Shown here piece after piece: positions 5,752 through 10,020 of a stretch of DNA of 10,020 nt (the stretch's first letter is position 1; the number at the start of each line of letters is the position of its first letter). The stretch is from NCBI GenBank assembly GCA_945869935.1, contig CAMBSA010000035.1, forward strand, positions 1 to 10,020. The letters run 5' to 3'. The DNA is from Bordetella parapertussis. GTDB taxonomy: Bacteria; Pseudomonadota; Gammaproteobacteria; Burkholderiales; SG8-39. Position numbers and translations under genes: made by a program. The notes beneath the pieces were generated by a model that made no database searches, had not been told where the DNA came from, and worked only from the letters and a program-made list of their open reading frames with translations.

Positions 5752-5860
5752 CTAGGGAATCGCTGATCAAGTCCAATTTCGAGGCTTGAAGGTTCAGCGT
5801 TCCCATCTGAGATGGGGGCGTTACGAGGCGGCGTAGCCCCCTTGTTCAGTGGCTCCCTAG
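5752..5860. mobile_element. MITE-like 109-bp inverted-repeat element bounded by CTAG
   Basis: The left end CTAGGGAATCGCTGATCAAG (5752-5771) and the reverse complement of the right end, CTAGGGAGCCACTGAACAAG (5860-5841), match at 16 of 20 positions. CTAG at both extremes can be read as a 4-bp target duplication, which fits the YTAR target of IS5-group elements, and the inverted repeats would then begin GGA. The interior contains two hairpins, CCCATC-TGA-GATGGG (5802-5816) and GGGGGC...GCCCCC (5814-5819 with 5836-5841). There is no open frame long enough for a transposase, so this would be a non-autonomous element. Multiple genomic copies would prove it. A single copy could instead be a conserved RNA structure. 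Confidence 0.6.
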
Positions 5861-6684
5861 GCGAGTTCCCTCCAGTCGAACCCTTCGCCTTGGGTCGCCA
5901 CGACAATCCAGGCGGGATCACACCCGATCGCCGCTGCAAACGCGTTGCGCGCAAGGTCCGGTGAATTGTTGCTTTCCGAGAGATGCGCCGCGATGACATG
6001 CTTCAGCCCGGGATGGGCGACGGCGGCAAGTATGCCTGCCGCAGCCGCGTTATCCAGATGCCCGAGACGTCCGGAAATCCTCGCCTTGAGTGAAGGCGGA
6101 TACGCTCCGTTTGCGAGCATGTCGCGATCATGGTTCGCCTCGAGCACCAGCGCATCGCACGAGGCAAGGGTCGCCTCGATATGCGGCGTGCTGCACCCGG
6201 TGTCGGTGAGAACGCCCAGGCGATGCGCTCCGTTCGAGATCACGTACTGGACCGGCTCGCGTGCGTCATGGGGTACGGTATAAGGCAATACTTCGAGCGC
6301 GCCCACGGAAAACGGCGACTCTCCATGGACAAGGCTGAGCTCGACGCCTGCGTCGAAGCCATCATCGCCCGCACGAACAGCGACCAGCGTCCCGTGAGTC
6401 ATCCAGACAGGAATCCGATGGCGACGCGCGAATCCGAACACGCCGCCGACATGGTCCTCATGCTCATGCGTCACGATGATGCCGGTGAGATCGGACGGCG
6501 CCAGACCAAGTCGCGCAAGCCGCGCAGTCGTGTCACGAATGGAAAAACCGCAATCGAGCAGAAGCCTTGATTCGCCGCATTCGGCAACCAGACCGTTGCC
6601 TGCACTGCCACTACCGAGGGATGCAAAGCGCAGACAGCCGGCGCCCGCGCCAGCCGGCGCGTCGTCGGTCTCCCGCAGAGTCAT
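5857..6684 (-). CDS. MBL-fold metallo-hydrolase, WalJ/YycJ type
   Basis: The 275-aa product is a metallo-beta-lactamase-fold hydrolase. The N-terminal FASLGSGSAGNG (20-31) is the hallmark of the YycJ/WalJ subfamily, a group of predicted phosphodiesterases/nucleases linked in Gram-positive bacteria to cell-wall signalling and DNA repair. Metal ligands are THEHEDH (H73, H75, D77, H78), H139 in VPHDAREP, D161 in VLTDTG, and the conserved LEANHD and AAHLSESNNSP segments, so both metal sites appear intact. The start ATG at 6684-6682 overlaps the bamC stop as ATGA, which argues for translational coupling and for this exact start. The stop is TAG at 5859-5857. It falls exactly on the CTAG boundary of the MITE-like element, although the C-terminus (GEGFDWRELA) looks complete. 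The substrate is unknown. Confidence 0.88.
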   Translation of the reverse strand: MTLRETDDAPAGAGAGCLRFASLGSGSAGNGLVAECGESRLLLDCGFSIRDTTARLARLGLAPSDLTGIIVTHEHEDHVGGVFGFARRHRIPVWMTHGTLVAVRAGDDGFDAGVELSLVHGESPFSVGALEVLPYTVPHDAREPVQYVISNGAHRLGVLTDTGCSTPHIEATLASCDALVLEANHDRDMLANGAYPPSLKARISGRLGHLDNAAAAGILAAVAHPGLKHVIAAHLSESNNSPDLARNAFAAAIGCDPAWIVVATQGEGFDWRELA

Positions 6685-7826
6685 TTCAACTGCTGTTGCA
6701 GCAGGGTAAGTATCTTGCGCGATGTCTCGGACTTGTCGTCGACGCCGTCCTTGTTCAGGACGAGAACCTGGCTGGTATCTTTCATGTCCTTGACGACCAC
6801 GCGGTACTGCTCGGTCTTGAACTCGCCCCTGGACGAACGCCAGAACATCAACTTGGACAGCACGCCGTCATTCTTTTTGGCCGTGTCCATCGCATCCCGC
6901 TCGGGATCCACATAACGCACAAAGTAGTACCCCTTGGAGCGGTCGCGATCCTCCACCGTGAACCCGACTCGATCGAGCGCAAGCCCAACGCGACGCCAGG
7001 CACGATCGAAGGGCTCGTCCAGATCGAGCAGACCCGAACCCGCCCCCTGCTGGATCTTGGCACGATCGGTCTGCGGCGAGCCTGCTATCTGGCTCCTGGC
7101 CCGGCCTTCATCCACGCCGAACCGCATCATCATGCGGCGAAGGAACTCCGCTTCGAGTTCGGAATCGCTCGGCCGCGGCTGCCAGGTCGTCGAATCTTTC
7201 GCGGAACTGGTATAGACCTCCTCCACACCGCGATGGCTGACATAGATTTCGGTCGTGCCGGGCTCCGTGCCGCGCTCAAGCCGTGTGCGGAACTTGTCCC
7301 GCTCGCCGGTTGAGTAGGCGCCGTCCATCACCCTGCCGAGAATGTTCCGGATCACATCCTGCGGGATTTTCGCGCGGTTCTCTGCCCAGTCGGTTTCCAT
7401 GACGCCGGTTTCGACCTGCTCGATCTTGATCAGGAACCCGAGTTCCTGCCAGAAGTCCTTCACCACCGGCCAGACTTTTTCCGGAGATTCGGGTACCACC
7501 AGCCAGCGTTGAGTTCCCGAGCGCTGGATACGGACCTTGTCCACGGACGGCAGCATTGCAGACGTAGCCGTGCCCGGGGACCGTCCGGAACGCTCAGTGC
7601 TGTAGGCGGAATAGGTCGCAACACCGGCAGGATTCACTTCAGGCACCGCATATCGGTCATCCCGGGTGGGTGACGCAAGACCCGGAGGAATCTCAAGCGG
7701 CGGCAACTTGCCCGCCGACTTGTATTCGATCTTCTTCGACTCCATCAGCGAGTTGCCGCCACAACCCGCCAACAGCACGGTGATCGCTGCGACGGCAGTC
7801 CGACGGAACGCGGGGGTAAATCTCAT
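6681..7826 (-). CDS. bamC: Outer-membrane protein assembly factor BamC (NlpB) lipoprotein
   Basis: The start ATG 7826 lies 8 nt after AGGGA and overlaps the dapA stop as ATGA. Upstream in-frame codons (to 8087) are antisense to nothing but lie within dapA, and they precede the signal peptide, so they are excluded. The 381-aa product has a lipoprotein signal peptide, [15 protein letters not shown], with lipidated C22. A disordered stretch follows with [23 protein letters not shown] (about residues 30-52), the conserved BamC segment that lies on BamD. Two helix-grip domains then follow: one around [25 protein letters not shown], with [12 protein letters not shown], and one around [39 protein letters not shown]. 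BamC is a non-essential accessory part of the BAM complex that inserts beta-barrel proteins into the outer membrane. The dapA-bamC order is conserved from E. coli. Confidence 0.92.
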   Translation of the reverse strand: MRFTPAFRRTAVAAITVLLAGCGGNSLMESKKIEYKSAGKLPPLEIPPGLASPTRDDRYAVPEVNPAGVATYSAYSTERSGRSPGTATSAMLPSVDKVRIQRSGTQRWLVVPESPEKVWPVVKDFWQELGFLIKIEQVETGVMETDWAENRAKIPQDVIRNILGRVMDGAYSTGERDKFRTRLERGTEPGTTEIYVSHRGVEEVYTSSAKDSTTWQPRPSDSELEAEFLRRMMMRFGVDEGRARSQIAGSPQTDRAKIQQGAGSGLLDLDEPFDRAWRRVGLALDRVGFTVEDRDRSKGYYFVRYVDPERDAMDTAKKNDGVLSKLMFWRSSRGEFKTEQYRVVVKDMKDTSQVLVLNKDGVDDKSETSRKILTLLQQQLK

Positions 7827-8737
7827 CCGTTTTTCCCTTCGACAACGCGCAGGCCGCTTGGAAGTGTTATTCCGGCCTCTCGCATGGCTTCCCTGAGTAC
7901 ATCGTGATACTGGGCGGTAAGCGGGGTGAGCGGCAGCCGGATACCCATACCGATCAGGCCGAGTTGCGCCACCACCCACTTGACTGGAATCGGGTTCGCT
8001 TCCACAAACAGCTTCTGGTGCAGCGACAGCAGGCGGAAATTGATTTCGCGCGCAAGCGGAAGATTCCCCGCATGGGCAGCAGCGCACATTTCGTGCATCA
8101 GGCGCGGCGCAACGTTCGCCGTGACTGAAATGATGCCCTTGCCGCCAAGCAGCATCAGCAGCATGCCGGTTGCGTCGTCGCCACTGTAGACGGTGAATCC
8201 GGCGGGGGCACGATTGATAAGATCCGCGCCGCGTTCCAGATTGGCGGTTGCATCCTTCACGCCTACAATATTCGGCACCTGCGCCAGGCGCAGGAGCGTG
8301 TCGTTGGAAATGTCGGTGATCGTGCGGCCCGGCACGTTGTAGACGATCTGGGGAATCTCGACGCGCTCGGCAACGTGCCGAAAATGACGGTACAGCCCTT
8401 CCTGCGTCGGCTTGTTGTAATACGGCACGACAGTTAGGCAGGCGTTCGCACCGGCCTTCTTGGCGGACTCGGTCAATTCAAGCGATTCGGCGGTCGAATT
8501 TGCCCCCGTACCCGCGATGATCGGAATGCGACCGCGTGCATGCTCGACCGCGATGCGTATCAGCTGTTTGTGATCATCGAAGTCGACGGTGGGCGATTCG
8601 CCCGTGGTGCCAACCACGACGATGCCATCGGTGCCTTCGGCGATATGCCAGTCGATCAAGGCGCGGAAGCGCACGAGGTCAAGCGCCCCGTCATCCTGCA
8701 TCGGAGTCACGATGGCGACGATGCTTCCCGTGGTCAT
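7823..8737 (-). CDS. dapA: 4-hydroxy-tetrahydrodipicolinate synthase
   Basis: DapA condenses pyruvate with L-aspartate-4-semialdehyde, the first committed step of the diaminopimelate/lysine pathway in the cytoplasm. The 304-aa product has the usual length and a TIM-barrel with residues in the same numbering as E. coli DapA: GTTGES with T44/T45, PYYNKP with Y107, YNVPGRT with Y133 and R138, and the Schiff-base lysine K161 in GVKDA. The lysine-feedback region around ANSTAE (N80, E84) is also similar, so allosteric control is possible. The start ATG at 8737 is preceded by AAGAGG (8751-8746) with 8-nt spacing. A TAAAAT box (8772-8767) could be its -10. dapA heads the coupled dapA-bamC-hydrolase set and follows the methyltransferase gene after 70 bp. 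Confidence 0.96.
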   Translation of the reverse strand: MTTGSIVAIVTPMQDDGALDLVRFRALIDWHIAEGTDGIVVVGTTGESPTVDFDDHKQLIRIAVEHARGRIPIIAGTGANSTAESLELTESAKKAGANACLTVVPYYNKPTQEGLYRHFRHVAERVEIPQIVYNVPGRTITDISNDTLLRLAQVPNIVGVKDATANLERGADLINRAPAGFTVYSGDDATGMLLMLLGGKGIISVTANVAPRLMHEMCAAAHAGNLPLAREINFRLLSLHQKLFVEANPIPVKWVVAQLGLIGMGIRLPLTPLTAQYHDVLREAMREAGITLPSGLRVVEGKNG

Positions 8738-8766
8738 GGCACAAACCTCTTGAAAATTAATAGTCT

Positions 8767-8772
8767 ATTTTA
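8767..8772 (-). promoter_or_regulatory. Candidate -10 box of the dapA operon
   Basis: On the minus strand GATAAAATAG gives TAAAAT (5/6 to TATAAT) at 8772-8767, with a start site expected near 8760 and a short AT-rich leader of about 22 nt to the ATG at 8737. No good -35 is seen at 16-18 bp spacing. The local A+T peak in the 70-bp gap after the methyltransferase gene supports a separate promoter. Confidence 0.35.
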
Positions 8773-8807
8773 TCCCAACCGGTCTCGCGGAGCGCGCCCT
8801 TCCAAGG

Positions 8808-9365
8808 CTAAATCTTGTAAAGAAGTGTATCCGCACGAATTGCGCAAAGCCTTTGAATTACCGCCGGTTTCGGGCTGGAAATCGTGCCCTGTTCAAACGC
8901 TGCCACAACGAAATTCCCGGGTACCTGTTCCAGCAACTCCCCCGGGGTCAGAAGAAAGTCCGGATTCGCGGGACGACCGTGAAATTCATTGCCTCGGGCA
9001 AAAGTTTCATAGATCAAGACGCCCCCGCTTCGCAACGCGGCGAAAAGCACGGGAAACAACGGCCGGTGGAGGTAATTGGTCACCACCAGTGCGTCAAAGT
9101 TCCCGTCGGGGAAGGGCCATGGCCCGGATTCGATATCCGCGCAATGAACATCGATGCCGTACTGACTGCCAAGTACACGCAATGCCTCCGGGTCGCGATC
9201 CAGCGCGCTCACCCGATGGCCCCGCCCGCTCAGATAGCGCGCATGCCGCCCCTGGCCGCAGGCGACATCCAGCACAGTTCCATTCGACGGAATCAGGTGC
9301 GCAAAACGAATCACCCAGTCTGAAGGTTCGCCGATGCCGTGAGGCTGCGGGTGCGGAATCGTCAT
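8808..9365 (-). CDS. Class I SAM-dependent methyltransferase (TehB-like)
   Basis: This small Rossmann-fold methyltransferase is 185 aa from ATG 9365. The first in-frame ATG at 9380 would add five residues (MESTA). The 9365 start is favoured by GGAAAG 7 nt upstream, whereas 9380 has no Shine-Dalgarno. Motif I is VLDVACGQGRHARYL (31-45). Motif II follows as VSALDRDPEAL, motif III as VHCADIESGPWPF with FDALVVTNYLHRPLFPVLFAALRSGGVLIYETFA covering motifs IV-V. The RHARYL and FDALVVTNYLHRPLFP pattern resembles TehB-like and UbiE-like small-molecule methyltransferases. The substrate cannot be assigned. The gene follows the DUF924 gene by 29 bp (or 14 bp from the longer start) on the same strand and is likely cotranscribed with it. 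Confidence 0.85.
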   Translation of the reverse strand: MTIPHPQPHGIGEPSDWVIRFAHLIPSNGTVLDVACGQGRHARYLSGRGHRVSALDRDPEALRVLGSQYGIDVHCADIESGPWPFPDGNFDALVVTNYLHRPLFPVLFAALRSGGVLIYETFARGNEFHGRPANPDFLLTPGELLEQVPGNFVVAAFEQGTISSPKPAVIQRLCAIRADTLLYKI

Positions 9366-9394
9366 GGCAGTACTTTCCATACCGGTCGAACAAT

Positions 9395-9970
9395 CTAAAA
9401 GGACGAGCCCGGTTGCCCGAGAAATTCAATCTCCTCAGGAGTGGACGCCCGACCGAGGATCGCGTTTCTGTGAGGGAAACGCCCGAATCGCGAAATCACC
9501 TCACGATGGCGGTATGCATAGTCGATCGGGCTTGTGCTGTCCGGATCGCCCCGCAGGGATTCGAACAACTCCACCGAGCGATCCTGGTCAGCCCGATTCT
9601 CCGAATGCTCGAACGGCAGGTAGATGAACCAGCGCTGGACAGGAAGAAGGCTGCGATCGAAGCCGCGCGCAACGGCACGCCTCGCCAACGCGAGCGCACT
9701 GCCGTCCGATGCGAACGAACGCGGGGTGCCACGGAACATGTTTCTGGGAAACTGATCGAGCACCACGGCGAGTGCGAGCGCCGATTCGGGCTCATTTCCC
9801 CAGGCATCGCACTGGCCCGCCGCCACGCGTTCGTAAAGGTCAAGAAAATCCGTGCGTATTTGTGCGTCGAAGTCGGGGTCCTTCCGAAACCAGACGTCCC
9901 GGACCCGTCCGTAGCCCGCCGAACCCGACGGGCCGAACCAGAACTCGAGCACATCGTGGAAATCCGCCAT
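9395..9970 (-). CDS. DUF924 family protein
   Basis: The 191-aa product matches the DUF924 family, an all-helical TPR-like fold found in many proteobacteria and eukaryotes with no established biochemical role. It begins DVLEFWFGP (6-14). VWFRKDPDFDAQIRTDF (26-42) is followed by the most conserved block LDQFPRNMFRGTPRSFASD (71-89), then RWFIYLPFEHSE (113-124) and RFGRFPHRNAILGR near the C-terminus, all family hallmarks. The start ATG at 9970 has no strong Shine-Dalgarno but coincides with the family's usual N-terminus. The methyltransferase gene follows closely on the same strand. Position 9971 to the window end (50 bp) shows no gene start or promoter that can be supported. Confidence 0.9.
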   Translation of the reverse strand: MADFHDVLEFWFGPSGSAGYGRVRDVWFRKDPDFDAQIRTDFLDLYERVAAGQCDAWGNEPESALALAVVLDQFPRNMFRGTPRSFASDGSALALARRAVARGFDRSLLPVQRWFIYLPFEHSENRADQDRSVELFESLRGDPDSTSPIDYAYRHREVISRFGRFPHRNAILGRASTPEEIEFLGQPGSSF

Positions 9971-10020
9971 CGATAAGGGTAGAGAACCGAAGGGGTGAGC
10001 CGAATCGCGACGCGTGGACG

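Noticed and set aside
866..8773. Exact 13-bp match TAGTCTATTTTAT at 866-878 and 8761-8773
   Set aside because: It is probably chance in two AT-rich gaps. The second copy overlaps the candidate dapA -10, while the first has no gene to serve on that strand.
8540..9976. Long plus-strand open frame (478 codons)
   Set aside because: It runs antisense across dapA, the methyltransferase and the DUF924 gene, including their intergenic gaps. Its composition is shadow-like and it has no motifs.

Overview
The window is a compact, GC-rich bacterial chromosome segment. The gene families present (BamC lipoprotein downstream of dapA, the ribosomal oxygenase RoxA/YcfD, a BcP/PrxQ peroxiredoxin, a membrane-anchored FMN glutamate-synthase-like protein) and -10 boxes of the form TATAATTCG point to a proteobacterium, most likely a betaproteobacterium. 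This assignment is inferred from gene content and style, not from a search. There is no prophage, CRISPR array, tRNA or rRNA. Most genes are housekeeping, and the accessory signal lies in the intergenic DNA.

Layout. Positions 1-786 (+) hold the C-terminal part of an SbmA/BacA/YddA-type ABC exporter. An AT-rich gap (787-923) separates it from a convergent minus-strand group: peroxiredoxin (3561-3082), SlyD-like FKBP isomerase (3017-2526) and FMN-dependent glutamate-synthase-like protein (2426-924). A short divergent region (3562-3642) with one perfect TATAAT box separates the peroxiredoxin from plus-strand roxA (3643-4791). roxA overlaps a small gene (4763-5263) that looks like a catalytically dead, single-lobe phospholipase-D-like protein. 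Next come a TATAATTCG promoter and a 67-residue Pro/Ala-rich lipoprotein gene (5425-5628).

The 5629-5856 gap contains an 18-bp perfect palindromic terminator (5684-5723) and a 109-bp element with 20-bp imperfect terminal inverted repeats bounded by CTAG (5752-5860). The latter resembles a MITE of IS5-like type. Its right-hand CTAG supplies the stop codon of the next gene.

From 9970 leftwards everything is on the minus strand: a DUF924 protein, a small SAM methyltransferase, then dapA - bamC - MBL-fold hydrolase. The last three are joined by two successive ATGA stop/start overlaps, so they form one translationally coupled operon linking lysine/peptidoglycan precursor synthesis, outer-membrane assembly and a WalJ/YycJ-type hydrolase.

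No new defence or mobile system was found. The items most worth a second look are the MITE-like element and its stop-codon insertion, the roxA/PLD-like pair with its leaderless, possibly bidirectional promoter, the peroxiredoxin lacking the usual resolving cysteine, and the tandemly duplicated Pro-Ala segment of the lipoprotein.
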